Made by a program: the position numbers and the translations under genes
Shown: piece after piece, positions 28,297 through 38,987 of the stretch
Position numbering within the stretch: position 1 is the first letter of the stretch
Layout of the letters: every line of letters starts with the position of its first letter
The notes under the pieces: model-generated
What the model was told of the DNA's origin: nothing
Database searches by the model: none
The model's input: only the letters and a program-made list of their open reading frames with translations
Assembly (NCBI GenBank): GCA_963747775.1
Contig: CAVVGT010000001.1
Location: 62,001-126,000, forward strand
Direction: 5' to 3'
Source: JAGVSZ01 sp963747775
GTDB taxonomy: Bacteria > Pseudomonadota > Gammaproteobacteria > Burkholderiales > SG8-39
Length of the DNA: 64,000 nucleotides

Positions 28297-29070
28297 TCAG
28301 ACCTGCCGCAGCGCGGCCAGTCCGGCGGCAAGCGCGTCGCGCAGCAGGATGACGTCGATGCTGTAAGCCATCATCCGGAAGCCGCGCGCGCGGTAGTCGC
28401 GCGCCCAGCGCAGATCGCTCGCCATGAACCCGGGTGACTTGCCGTGGCGTCGGCAGGCCGCGACGATGCGCTCGACCGCGTCGAGATAGCGCGGATGGTC
28501 GAACTGGGCGGGGATCCCCAGGAAGTTCGTGAGATCGAAGTGCCCGAGCCAGCACACGTCGACGCCGGGCACCGCGGCGATCGCGTCCACGTTCTCGAGG
28601 CCGGTCGCGGTCTCGATCAGGCAGATGGTGAGCGTGCGATCGTGGATCGCGGCGATCTTGTCGGTCACGGGCCCGTCGCGATAGTCGTCGTGCGCGGCGA
28701 CGCCGAACGCAGCGCCGCGCCGGCCCGCGGGCGGGTAGCGCGTCGCCTCGACGATCGTGCGCGCCTGCTCGGCCGTCTCGACCATCGGCACCATGACGCC
28801 GAGCGCGCCCGCGTCCAGCGCCCGGGCGATGAAGTGGTACTGCGTCGCGGGCACCCGGACCAGCGGGACGATCTCCAGTCCGCGGCACAGCGCGATCTGG
28901 GTCTTGACCGTCTCGATGCCGATCCCGCTGTGCTCCATGTCGAGCAGCAGGAACTCCGCGCCCGCCGCCGCGGCGACCTGCGGCAGCCCGGGCGTGAAGA
29001 ACTCGAAGGCCATCGTGCCGTAGCTCGTGCCGCCTGCGGCGAGCCGGGTCTTGATCGGATTCGGGCGCAT
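28297..29070 (-). CDS. HpcH/HpaI family aldolase
   Basis: The 257-residue class II aldolase cleaves or forms 2-keto-acid aldols with a divalent metal. Diagnostic pieces are AEFLLLDMEHSGIGIETVK near residue 40, VPLVRVPATQYHFIARALDAGALGVM (the arginine that polarises the keto acid), MVETAEQARTIVEATRYPP, IETATGLENVDAIAAVPGVD and WLGHFDLTNFLGIP. It could cleave 4-hydroxy-2-ketoheptanedioate or 2-keto-3-deoxy sugar acids. The latter would fit the uronate-like genes and TRAP system next door. It converges with dctM and is probably co-transcribed with the CoxL-like gene upstream (20-base gap). Confidence 0.9.
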   Translation of the reverse strand: MRPNPIKTRLAAGGTSYGTMAFEFFTPGLPQVAAAAGAEFLLLDMEHSGIGIETVKTQIALCRGLEIVPLVRVPATQYHFIARALDAGALGVMVPMVETAEQARTIVEATRYPPAGRRGAAFGVAAHDDYRDGPVTDKIAAIHDRTLTICLIETATGLENVDAIAAVPGVDVCWLGHFDLTNFLGIPAQFDHPRYLDAVERIVAACRRHGKSPGFMASDLRWARDYRARGFRMMAYSIDVILLRDALAAGLAALRQV

Positions 29071-29090
29071 GTCGCTCCTCGCGTGAAGGC

Positions 29091-31465
<2,375 letters not shown>

Positions 31466-31469
<4 letters not shown>

Positions 31470-32500
31470 TGCCGTTCGACCCGCGCGAGGTCGAGCGCCT
31501 CGTACACCGATCGGTCGGTGACGAGGAACAGGTCGGCCGGGCCGCCGGTCGCGGTGTGCGAGACCCAGGTCCAGTGAGGCACGGTGAAGACGTCGTTGCG
31601 CGACCACTCGAACGTGCGGCTGCCCACCGTCGAGCGGCCCTCCCCGGACACCACCAGCACGATCGCATTCCAGGTCGCGCGCAGCGGCTGCGTTGCGGCG
31701 CCGCTGGCGAGCCGCGCGGCGTAGCAGTCGAGCGTCGGCATCACCGGGCCGCCGGTGTGCGGATGCACATAGCGCAAGGTCTTTGCGCCGTCCGCGTCGG
31801 GGGTCATCGCGTCGAGCATCCGCCGCGTCTCCTCGCCCGGATAGCGGTACTTGGGCGAGTGCGACGGTCGTGGCGGTTCGGTCGCCGGCGCAAGGCCCGA
31901 CGCGCGATACAGCCGCTCGTCCCCCTCGTCGACGTTCCAGAACTTCGCGTCGTCGCGCCGGCCCGGCTCGAAGAAGCTCGCCTCGAGGCCGCAGATGAGC
32001 GGCATGTTGGCCGCGTCGAACCAGTAGGTGCGACGGCCGGATTCGTTGACGTGCCCGTGCCAGCACATCGGGGGCGTCAGGACGAGGTCGCCGTCCCTCA
32101 TCTCGCAGCGCCGGCCGTTCACGATCGTCACCGCACCTTCGGCGCGCGTCGCGAAGCGGATCGCCGCGGCGGTGTGCCGGTGCGGCACGGCATGGTCGCC
32201 GGGCTCCAGGATGGTGAACGCGCCGATGAGGTTCGACGTGGTCACCGTGTCGCCGCCGAACGCCGGGTTCGTCATGATGATCGCGCGCCGCTCGACGTCC
32301 TCGATCGGCACCTCCTTCGCCGCGCGGCTGGCGAGCGGCTCGAAATCGCGCCAGCGCCAGTGCATCGGCTTGTCCCGCTCGCGCGGCGCGATCGGCGTGA
32401 TGCGCTTGTAGCGGTCCCACAGCGGGTGGTAGTGCGCACCCTCGAGCGCGCGGATGAGCTCGGCGTCGGGGCGCGTCGGGCCGGGAAGGGGCTCACTCAT
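31466..32500 (-). CDS. Gentisate 1,2-dioxygenase-like bicupin
   Basis: The 344-residue protein has two cupin domains. The first has the iron-binding pattern PGDHAVPHRHTAAAIRF near residue 100 with TIVNGRRCEMRDGDLVLTPP and WHGHVNES following. The second, WNAIVLVVSGEGRSTVGSRTFEWSRNDVFTVP near 280, is eroded in metal ligands as in gentisate dioxygenases. Such enzymes open gentisate, salicylate or hydroxynaphthoate rings between the carboxylated carbon and the neighbouring hydroxyl carbon. It begins the leftward operon that continues to the CoxL-like subunit and the aldolase. Together these suggest hydroxylation, ring opening and aldol cleavage of an aromatic acid. Confidence 0.88.
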
Positions 32501-32560
32501 GTCCGGATCCTGCGGGGCAAGGCGTGCTAGTGTAGCTGCTCACGAACCACGCGCCGGACC

Positions 32561-32983
32561 ATGCGGAACTTCATTCGCCATCCCGCCGACATCCCGATCG
32601 AGGTGACCACCGCCGATCAGGGAGGGGGCCGCGCCCCCCGCCTGGTCAACGTCGGTCTGGGCGGGCTCGCGTTCCGTTCCCAAACCGCCTTTCGCCCCGC
32701 GCACGTCGTAAAGGTGCGCATCCCGTTCGTGCGCCCGGCGTTCGAGACGACCGCCCGCGTCGCATGGTGCCGCGCGAGCGACGGCGAGTACGAGCTGGGG
32801 CTCGCGTTCATCGACCCCGACGACGCCTTCCGCGCACGCATGGTCGAGCAGGTCTGCCACATCGAGCACTACCGCAAGCAGGTCCGCGACGCCGAAGGGC
32901 GCGAGCTCACGACCGAGGAAGCCGCGCTCGAGTGGGTGGCGCGGAACGCGCCGCAGTTTCCCGAGACGGGGCCGACGACCTAG
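32561..32983 (+). CDS. PilZ-like domain protein
   Basis: A 140-residue soluble protein begins RNFIRHPADIPIEV and continues RLVNVGLGGLAFRSQ. This is the PilZ arrangement of an arginine-bearing start and a following [D/N]xSxxG loop. Here the serine position is glycine (NVGLGG), so binding of cyclic di-GMP is uncertain. The rest includes VKVRIPFVRPAFETTARVAWC and LGLAFIDPDDAFRARM, typical PilZ strands. A helical tail follows. Its stop codon overlaps that of a small convergent frame. Confidence 0.82.
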   Translation: MRNFIRHPADIPIEVTTADQGGGRAPRLVNVGLGGLAFRSQTAFRPAHVVKVRIPFVRPAFETTARVAWCRASDGEYELGLAFIDPDDAFRARMVEQVCHIEHYRKQVRDAEGRELTTEEAALEWVARNAPQFPETGPTT

Positions 32984-33120
32984 CCGGCGAGGTCCTCTTC
33001 CGGCTCGCGTCGCACGCACAGGCCGATCAGCGCGCGGCACCCGAGAAACGTCACCAGGCCGGCGAGCGCGACGGCGAAGAGTGCCGGCACAACGAGCAGC
33101 TTGGTGACGTAGGTGAGCAC
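32980..33120 (-). CDS. Possible 46-residue membrane peptide
   Basis: A GTG at 33120 opens a 46-residue frame whose first 38 residues are mostly hydrophobic (KLLVVPALFAVALAGLVTFL, then RALIGLCV), followed by an acidic tail (RREPEEDLAG). The hydrophobic block would form one long or two short membrane segments. A Shine-Dalgarno-like AAAGGACGGG precedes the start. Its TAG overlaps the PilZ stop on the other strand. No family is recognised. The membrane-like composition and the ribosome site favour a real gene, but its size leaves doubt. Confidence 0.4.
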   Translation of the reverse strand: MLTYVTKLLVVPALFAVALAGLVTFLGCRALIGLCVRREPEEDLAG

Positions 33121-33301
33121 GATTCCCGTCCTTTCCAGGCGGTGTCGGCGCGACGCGCCTTCACCCTTCGGTCGGATCGCGGGCCGGCGAAATTACCGCC
33201 CGCCGCTGCGGGGAACTACTTAGAGCTGACGCGTCCGACGGCCCGGCGCCTGCATCGGGGGGGCATGCGGGGAGGCATCCCCTCGCCGGGTTTGGATGCC
33301 C

Positions 33302-34384
33302 TCAGCGCGCCACGCGCGCGACCTGCATTCCCGGATCGACGATCCTCCCGCGCTCGATGACGGTCCGCCCGTCGAGCGCCACGGTGCAATCGCGCATCGG
33401 CACGTCGTAGTGCCCCTTGGTGTCGCGCTTCCCGCCGCCCTGCGTATTCGGGCCGGTCGAGAAGAGGAAGTTGCCCGGGAACGTGCGGGCCGCGGCGCGG
33501 CTGCGCTCCGGCTCGTCGCCGTTCAGTGCGAGGCCGTACCAGCGCGCCTGGGGGTTCATGCCCCAGCCGAGATGCGACACCGCGTAGGGGTCGCGGTCGT
33601 CCGCGTTCTTCCTGCCGGCGTCGAGCCAGTCGCGCATGAGCTTCGCGTCGAGGCCGCCTTCGATCTTCACGACGTGCCCCGCGCGGACCTCGAGCCGCAC
33701 CGGGTCGACCACGTACCGGCAGTACGGAAGGATCACGATATCGCCCGGCTGGAACACCACCGTGCCGTGCGCGCTGCCCTCGTCGGGGAAGGTGTGGATG
33801 TGCCCGCCGCCCCAGTGGTCGAAGTGGCCGGGCTCGTCGGCATAGCCCCACTGCGTCATCACCGGATACTGGCCGCACTCGTACGCGAGATCGGTGCCGG
33901 CGTCGCTCGTCACGCGCACTTTCCGGGTCGCGCGGTAGAGCTGCTCGGCGTGCTTCATCGCCTCCTTGAGCCCCGGCGGCGACATGAGCTGCTCGAGGTC
34001 GTCCGGCGCATCGATGATCATCAGCACGCGCGTGCCGCCGTCCATCACCTGCTTGAGCCATTTGGTGAAGAGCGGCACGTGGAAGATCACGACCATGTCG
34101 GCCGCGCTGACCGCCTCGAGCGTGCCCTTGCACTTGCCGATCGTCGGCACGCCGACCTTGGTCCACGACGGGATCGAGTTGACGCACAGCTCGTAGACGT
34201 CCGCGCCGAGGCTCTCGGCGGCGGCGAACGACGCCTGGACGTATTCGCGGCGCGTGCCGAGGTCGCTTACGACCGCAATCGTCTCGCCCTGCTTGACCTT
34301 GCAGAGCTCGAACTGCTGGCGGTACAGCGTCGCGAGCTTGGCCGGGTTCACCTCCTGCACGCGGATCGCGGCTTGTCCAGACAT
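33302..34384 (-). CDS. NicX-like extradiol-type dioxygenase (2,5-dihydroxypyridine 5,6-dioxygenase family)
   Basis: The 360-residue protein belongs to the aminopeptidase-T-like family that includes NicX/Hpo, the iron enzyme opening 2,5-dihydroxypyridine. Shared features are QYPVMTQWGYADEPGHFDHWGGGHIHTFP (split around residue 185), VSHLGWGMNPQARW near 285 and FPGNFLFSTGPNTQGGGKRDTKGHYDVPMRDC near 320, which hold the histidine and aspartate iron ligands. Weak similarity of the fold to leucyl aminopeptidase explains older 'aminopeptidase' names. It is divergent by 56 bases from a Rid protein gene that precedes an amidase. This supports an N-heterocycle pathway but not a specific substrate. Confidence 0.85.
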   Translation of the reverse strand: MSGQAAIRVQEVNPAKLATLYRQQFELCKVKQGETIAVVSDLGTRREYVQASFAAAESLGADVYELCVNSIPSWTKVGVPTIGKCKGTLEAVSAADMVVIFHVPLFTKWLKQVMDGGTRVLMIIDAPDDLEQLMSPPGLKEAMKHAEQLYRATRKVRVTSDAGTDLAYECGQYPVMTQWGYADEPGHFDHWGGGHIHTFPDEGSAHGTVVFQPGDIVILPYCRYVVDPVRLEVRAGHVVKIEGGLDAKLMRDWLDAGRKNADDRDPYAVSHLGWGMNPQARWYGLALNGDEPERSRAAARTFPGNFLFSTGPNTQGGGKRDTKGHYDVPMRDCTVALDGRTVIERGRIVDPGMQVARVAR

Positions 34385-34440
34385 GGCGGTTTCCTCCAGA
34401 ATGCGCGGGCCTATTCTATCCATCCCCCGAGGAGATCCCG

Positions 34441-34854
34441 ATGCCCGCAGAGATCACGATCGTCAACCCCGACGGCCTGGGCAAACCCCTCGGCCAGTAC
34501 TCGCAGATCACGCGCGTGAAGAGCGCGTCCGAGTGGCTGTTCATCGCGGGTCAGCTCGCCACCGACGTCGCCGGAAACGTCATCGGCGCGGACGACTTCG
34601 ACGCGCAGTGCGGCCAGGTGTTCCGGAACATCGAGGCGGCGCTGAAATCCCAGGGCGCAGGCTGGAAGAACGTGGTTCAATTCACCACCTATCTCGTGCA
34701 CTCGCAGGACATCCCGAAATTCATGGCGTTCCGCAAGCGCGAGTTCCCCAGGCTGTTCCCGGACGGCAAGTACCCGCCGAACACGCTGCTCATGATCGAC
34801 CGGCTGGTGGGGGAGCCGTTCCTCGTCGAGGTTCAGCCGATCGCGGCGCTGTAG
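34441..34854 (+). CDS. Rid (YjgF) family protein
   Basis: This 137-residue trimer-forming protein has the family's strands EWLFIAGQLATDVAGNVIG and QCGQVFRNIEAALKSQGAGW, then VVQFTTYLVHSQDIPKFM. The catalytic arginine of the RidA subgroup, normally just after 'P.' in the PARxxV segment, is replaced: here the segment is YPPNTLLMIDRLVGEPFLVEV. Deamination of 2-aminoacrylate is therefore doubtful, and a role on another enamine (as for 2-aminomuconate deaminases of this family) is possible. GAGGAG precedes the ATG. Neighbours are a NicX-like dioxygenase and an amidase. Confidence 0.88.
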   Translation: MPAEITIVNPDGLGKPLGQYSQITRVKSASEWLFIAGQLATDVAGNVIGADDFDAQCGQVFRNIEAALKSQGAGWKNVVQFTTYLVHSQDIPKFMAFRKREFPRLFPDGKYPPNTLLMIDRLVGEPFLVEVQPIAAL

Positions 34855-34884
34855 GGCAAACGCTGTGGATCAAAGGAGGCGGAG

Positions 34885-35130
34885 ATGGAAGGGCTCATCG
34901 GGTTCCTGATCGTCGGTCTCATCGCCGGCTGGCTCGGCGGCAAGATCATGCGCGGCGGCGGGTTCGGGCTCCTCGGCAACCTGATCGTCGGCGTGATCGG
35001 CGCGCTCGTCGGCGGGTTCACGTTCGGCTTGCTCGGGCTCACCGCTGGCGGATTCATCGGGTCGCTGGTCACCGCGACGGTCGGCGCGGTGATCCTGCTC
35101 TGGCTCATCGGGCTACTGAAGCAGAAGTGA
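34885..35130 (+). CDS. GlsB/YeaQ/YmgE family small membrane protein
   Basis: This is an 81-residue protein with three glycine-rich membrane segments: GFLIVGLIAGWLGGKIMRGG, then LLGNLIVGVIGALVGGFTFGL and FIGSLVTATVGAVILLWLIGL. This is the 'transglycosylase-associated' family, often stress-induced and of unknown mechanism. AAAGGAGG lies 7 bases before the ATG. It sits between the Rid and amidase genes and may be an unrelated insertion in that set. Confidence 0.92.
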   Translation: MEGLIGFLIVGLIAGWLGGKIMRGGGFGLLGNLIVGVIGALVGGFTFGLLGLTAGGFIGSLVTATVGAVILLWLIGLLKQK

Positions 35131-35263
35131 AGGGCGCGCGGCGCCGCCGCGCGGCGCATACTTCCCGTCCGGTCCCGAACGGCTTCCCGAGGATGACGAC
35201 TCGGCCCGATTCCATTGTCTCGAGGGCGCCGCGCGCCGACGTCCGCGCGAGCGGACGCGCCTC

Positions 35264-36550
35264 ATGAGCCGCAATCTCGCACGCGCCCCCGCCGCCGAGG
35301 TCGCGGTCTGGTTGCGCACGCGCGAGCTGCGCGCGATCGACGTCCTCGAAGCCGCGCTCGAGCGCATCGCCGCCCGCGAGCCGGCGATCCACGCGTGGGC
35401 ATTCCTCGATCCGGAGCGCGCGCGCCATCAGGCCCAGGCCCTGGACGCCGGACCGGTGCGGGGACCGCTGCACGGCCTCCCGATCGGCGTGAAGGACCTG
35501 ATGGACACGGCCGACATGCCGACAGCGTACGGCTCGCCGATCTACGCGGGCCACCGGCCGGCGTGGGATGCCGCGGTCGTCGCCGCGGCGCGCGCGGCGG
35601 GCGCGATCGTCGTCGGCAAGACCGTCACGACCGAGTTCGCGACCTTCACGCCGGCGGCGACGGTCAATCCCCACGACTTCGAGCACACGCCGGGCGGCTC
35701 GTCGAGCGGCTCGGCGGCGGCAGTCGCCGACGGCATGGTGCCGCTCGCGTTCGGCACGCAGACCGTCGGGTCGATCATCCGGCCGGCGAGCTTCTGCGGC
35801 GTGGTCGGCTACAAGCCCTCGTTCGGCACGCTCAGCCGCGCGGGCATCAAGCTCCTCGCGGAAAGCCTCGACACGGTGGGCACGATCGCGCGCACGGTCG
35901 ACGACGCGGCGCTGATGGTCGGCGCGCTGTCGGGGCGCGGCGAGCTGGTCGAGCTCGCGAAGATCGATCGCCCGTGGATCGGGATCTGCCGCACGCACGA
36001 CTGGCGCGAGACGCAGCCCGAGGTCGGGGAAGCGCTGGACGCGGCGGCGCGCGGCCTGGCCGCGGCGGGCGCGCGCGTCATCCAGGTCGACCTGCCGCCG
36101 GGCTTCGCGGCGCTCGGCGACGCGCACGGCGACGTCCTCGGCTACGAGCTCGCGCGCAACCTCGGCTTCGAGCACGCGAACCACGGCGTGCGTCTCAGCT
36201 CGCGGCTGCGCGAGCTGCTGGACGCAGGACTGCGCGTCACGGCCGAGCGCTACGACCGTGCTCGCGAGCTCGCGCATCTGTCCCGCGCCGCGCTGTCGGG
36301 CGCGTTCGACTCGTGCCACGTGTTCCTCGCGCCGAGCACGACCGGCGAAGCGCCCGCGGGCCTGGAGTCCACCGGGAACCCGGTGATGAACCGCGTGTGG
36401 ACGTTGCTGCACGTGCCGTGCGTGACCGTCCCGGTCGCAACCGGGCCGAACGGGCTGCCGGTCGGGCTGCAGGTGATCGGCCGGATCGGCGACGACGCGC
36501 GCACGCTGTCGGCGGCGCGCTGGATCCACGAACGGCTGGGCGCGGGCTGA
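35264..36550 (+). CDS. Amidase signature family enzyme
   Basis: The 428-residue hydrolase has the Ser-cisSer-Lys triad: the lysine in LPIGVKDLMDTADM near residue 75, the cis-serine in TPGGSSSGSAAAVADG near 148 and the nucleophile in TQTVGSIIRPASFCGVVGYKPS near 170. The amide hydrolysed cannot be read from sequence. The family acts on many small amides. Its place close to a NicX-like dioxygenase and a Rid protein suggests release of ammonia from a ring-cleavage amide such as maleamate, although known maleamate amidases belong to another fold. The ATG at 35264 has no strong ribosome site. Confidence 0.9.
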   Translation: MSRNLARAPAAEVAVWLRTRELRAIDVLEAALERIAAREPAIHAWAFLDPERARHQAQALDAGPVRGPLHGLPIGVKDLMDTADMPTAYGSPIYAGHRPAWDAAVVAAARAAGAIVVGKTVTTEFATFTPAATVNPHDFEHTPGGSSSGSAAAVADGMVPLAFGTQTVGSIIRPASFCGVVGYKPSFGTLSRAGIKLLAESLDTVGTIARTVDDAALMVGALSGRGELVELAKIDRPWIGICRTHDWRETQPEVGEALDAAARGLAAAGARVIQVDLPPGFAALGDAHGDVLGYELARNLGFEHANHGVRLSSRLRELLDAGLRVTAERYDRARELAHLSRAALSGAFDSCHVFLAPSTTGEAPAGLESTGNPVMNRVWTLLHVPCVTVPVATGPNGLPVGLQVIGRIGDDARTLSAARWIHERLGAG

Positions 36551-36552
36551 GG

Positions 36553-36813
36553 ATGCGATCGCGGTATTGGCTGATCGCCATCGCGGCCGTGGCGGTCCTC
36601 CTGTCGGGCTGCAGCAAGCTCACGCCGGAGAACTACGCGAAACTGAAGTCCGGCCTCACTTACGCGGAAGTGAAGTCGATCCTGGGCGAGCCGGCCCGCT
36701 GCGACGACCTGGTGGGGTTCAAGAGCTGCCGCTGGGGCGACGACAGCCGCAACATCACCGTGCGGTTCGCCGGCGATCAGGTCGTGCTGTACTCCGCCGA
36801 GAACGTGCGCTGA
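36553..36813 (+). CDS. Small lipoprotein, BamE/SmpA-like fold
   Basis: An 86-residue exported protein has a lipobox (AIAAVAVLLSGC, cysteine at residue 20). The mature part is KLTPENYAKLKSGLTYAEVKSILG, followed by EPARCDDLVGFKSCRWGDD and NITVRFAGDQVVLYSAENV. The 'Y.kl+.GmsyaEV..ilG.P' pattern is that of BamE/SmpA-like (DUF3862) outer-membrane lipoproteins. Its start GAGGATGCG follows the amidase stop by two bases, so it is probably co-transcribed. The real BamE is longer, so this is an accessory homologue. Confidence 0.82.
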   Translation: MRSRYWLIAIAAVAVLLSGCSKLTPENYAKLKSGLTYAEVKSILGEPARCDDLVGFKSCRWGDDSRNITVRFAGDQVVLYSAENVR

Positions 36814-36865
36814 CGCCAGCCGGCTTCGAAGGGGCGTGAGCCTGATGCGGCGTTCCGCGGAGGGC

Positions 36866-37777
36866 CTACGCGATGGGCAGGCCGGCCGCGCCCGAACTCA
36901 CGATCTCCCGCGCGATCTGCATCACGGTCCGGCATGCAAGCGTCAGCTCGCCGTGACGCGACATCGCCAGGGCGATGTGGCGAGTCACGGATGGATCGAC
37001 GATCTTCGAGGACTGCAGGCGGCAATCTCGCGACGCGGCCGCCACCGCATAGGGCCCGAGCAACGCGTAGATGTTCCCGTCGGCCACGACGTGCGTCTGC
37101 AGGCTCAGTGAGTCGGCTTCCAGCACGACGTTGAGGGAAACGCCGTGCGCGGCGGCGAGCTCTTCGAGACGGTTGCGCCAGCTGCTGGGACGACAGAAGA
37201 GCACGAGCGGCAGCTTGTCGAGCGCCGCGAAGGGAACCGTTGGCTGGGACGTTCGCTCGTCGCCCTCGGCGCCGACGAGATAGGTCGGTGTCTCGACGAG
37301 ATACGTGTCGCCGTTCCTGGGCGACGGGCCCGACCGATAGAGGATGGCGAGATCGACGCTCCCGTCCTCCAGCCAGGTCTCGAGCTGCGCACCCTGGCCT
37401 TCGCGCACCGAGAGCTGGACGAGCGGGTAACGCTTCTTCAGCCGGTAATACAGCGTCGTGACCAGCGGGTGCGCCGTCGAGGGCAGGCTGCCGATTCGCA
37501 CGGTGCCGATCGGCGTTCCGGCCGAGGTGCGGACGTCGTTGGCGAGCTGCTCCGTGCTGGCTAGCCACGCGCGGATCTTGGGCGCGACGCGCTGACCGAG
37601 CTCGGTCAGCACCACCCCGCGGCCGGTGCGCTGGAACAGGCGCCCGCCGCACTCGCGCTCCAGGTCGCTGATCTGCCGGCTGATGTGCGGCTGGCTGGTG
37701 CCATGGGCGACGGCCACCTTGCTGAGGCTGCCGAGCTCCGCGGCATCAACGAAGAGCTTCCAAGCCGAAAAATCCAT
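36866..37777 (-). CDS. LysR-type transcriptional regulator
   Basis: The 303-residue protein has the LysR winged helix at the amino terminus (WKLFVDAAELGSLSKVAVAHG, then SQPHISRQISDLERECGGRLFQRTGRGVVLT). The effector-binding half starts near residue 90 (TVRIGSLPSTAHPLVTTLYY) and includes DLAILYRSGP and LPLVLFCRPSSWRN. It is divergent from a DapA-family aldolase and a Bug receptor gene. A T-N11-A box in the 129-base region between supports direct control of that pair. The inducer is probably the ligand of the Bug protein or its aldolase substrate. Confidence 0.94.
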   Translation of the reverse strand: MDFSAWKLFVDAAELGSLSKVAVAHGTSQPHISRQISDLERECGGRLFQRTGRGVVLTELGQRVAPKIRAWLASTEQLANDVRTSAGTPIGTVRIGSLPSTAHPLVTTLYYRLKKRYPLVQLSVREGQGAQLETWLEDGSVDLAILYRSGPSPRNGDTYLVETPTYLVGAEGDERTSQPTVPFAALDKLPLVLFCRPSSWRNRLEELAAAHGVSLNVVLEADSLSLQTHVVADGNIYALLGPYAVAAASRDCRLQSSKIVDPSVTRHIALAMSRHGELTLACRTVMQIAREIVSSGAAGLPIA

Positions 37778-37794
37778 CCGGAGGGGCCGTGGAT

Positions 37795-37861
37795 ATACAG
37801 TGTAAGTATGTCTGAAATGTCAGTTCTGCGTCTTCCTGTATGTCTGCGGACTTCCTAAACT
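37795..37861. promoter_or_regulatory. LysR box, half-site repeats and promoter of the DapA-like/Bug operon
   Basis: ATAC-N7-GTAT at 37795-37809 is an interrupted palindrome meeting the T-N11-A rule for LysR operators. The sequence GTATGTCTG occurs at 37806-37814 and again at 37838-37846, exactly 32 bases (three helical turns) apart, as expected for recognition and activation sites. TTCCTG (37833-37838) and TAAACT (37856-37861), 17 bases apart, make a rightward promoter overlapped by the second site. The AT content is visibly higher than that of the flanking genes. Confidence 0.55.
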
Positions 37862-37906
37862 GGGTTCCGCATCGACAACCCACCGACCCCCACTGGAGGA
37901 CACCAC

Positions 37907-38866
37907 ATGAAACCGCTCGATCTCAGAGGTCTCGTTCCCGCTCCCGTCACCCCGTTCACGCGCGAGGGCGCCGTCGACCACCCCGCAATCCAACGGTTGG
38001 GCGCCTGGCTCGGCAGCTTCGAAGGCGTCAAAGGCCTAGTCGTTCTCGGCCATGCCGGCGAGGGAACGTTCCTCAGCACCGACGAGCAGGCGGCGGTGAT
38101 CGAGAGCTTCATCAAGTCGGTCGACGGAAAGATTCCGGTTATCGCCGGCATCACCCTGGAAGGCACCCAGGTCGCCGCCCAGGAGGCCAAGCGGGCCGTC
38201 AAGGCCGGCGCGGCGGCCGGCCTCGTCTACCCCTCCCATGGCTGGCTCCGCTTCGGTTACCAGAAGGGTGCGGCGCAGGATCGCTACCGCGCGATCTACG
38301 AAGAGAGCGGACTCCCGCTGATCCTGTTCCAGTACCCCGACGCCACCAAGGCGACGTACAACCTCGAGACGCAGCTCGAGATCGCGGCGCAGCCCGGCGT
38401 CTTCGCGATGAAGAACGGCGTGCGCAACATGCGCCGGTGGGACACCGAGATCCCGGTGATCCGCCGCGAGCGCCCCGACCTGCAGATCCTCACCTGCCAC
38501 GACGAGTATCTGCTGCACACGATGTTCGACGTCGACGGCGCGCTGGTGGGTTATGGCGGAATTGCGCCTGAGCCGCTGATCGAGATGATCGCAGCCGGCA
38601 AGGCCAAGGACTACGCGAAGGCGCGCGCGCTCCACGACCGGCTGCTGCCGGTGACCCGCAACGTGTACCACCGCGGCTCGCACATGGAAGGCACGGTCGC
38701 GCTCAAGCACGCACTGGTCGAGCGGGGGATCCTCGAGCACGCCACGGTCCGCTCCCCGTTGCTGCCGCTCGAGCCCGGTGCCGATGTCGAGATCGCCAAC
38801 GCCATGCGCTCTGCCGGTCTCGGGAAAGCGGTTTCGCGCAAGGCCGACGTGCGCGCAGCGGCGTAG
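37907..38866 (+). CDS. DapA/N-acetylneuraminate lyase family aldolase
   Basis: This 319-residue TIM-barrel Schiff-base aldolase has LVPAPVTPFTREGAVDHPAI at the start, then VLGHAGEGTFLSTDEQAAVI, whose GHAGEG replaces the GTTGE of DapA. The tyrosine is in LILFQYPDATKATY and the Schiff-base lysine in GVFAMKNGVRNM near residue 170. The altered substrate loop argues against lysine biosynthesis. A catabolic 2-keto acid aldolase/dehydratase is likelier. CTGGAGGACACC precedes the ATG. It is controlled in all likelihood by the divergent LysR protein and followed by a Bug receptor. Confidence 0.9.
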   Translation: MKPLDLRGLVPAPVTPFTREGAVDHPAIQRLGAWLGSFEGVKGLVVLGHAGEGTFLSTDEQAAVIESFIKSVDGKIPVIAGITLEGTQVAAQEAKRAVKAGAAAGLVYPSHGWLRFGYQKGAAQDRYRAIYEESGLPLILFQYPDATKATYNLETQLEIAAQPGVFAMKNGVRNMRRWDTEIPVIRRERPDLQILTCHDEYLLHTMFDVDGALVGYGGIAPEPLIEMIAAGKAKDYAKARALHDRLLPVTRNVYHRGSHMEGTVALKHALVERGILEHATVRSPLLPLEPGADVEIANAMRSAGLGKAVSRKADVRAAA

Positions 38867-38904
38867 CTGTGAACTGACGGAAGAACCTGCACGGCGCAAC
38901 AGCC

Positions 38905-38937
38905 CGGGCGGCGGAGCGCAGCCGGCCCCGCCGCCCG
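38905..38937 (+). terminator. GC-rich hairpin between the aldolase and Bug genes
   Basis: CGGGCGGCGG pairs perfectly with CCGCCGCCCG across a 13-base loop. No T-tract follows. It may attenuate or protect the transcript between two genes likely to share a promoter. Confidence 0.35.
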
Positions 38938-38987
38938 ATCTCCCGCCGAGTCCGTCGAACCCCACCGAAGGGAACAGAGGAAGAGTC

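Noticed and set aside
33302..34384. Leucyl aminopeptidase function for the NicX-like protein
   Set aside because: The conserved YADEPGxxDHW and FLFSTGPNT blocks are those of the dihydroxypyridine dioxygenase group. The aminopeptidase label reflects the shared fold.
37907..38866. Lysine biosynthetic dapA
   Set aside because: The substrate loop (GHAGEG instead of GTTGE), the LysR control and the Bug receptor partner point to a catabolic family member.
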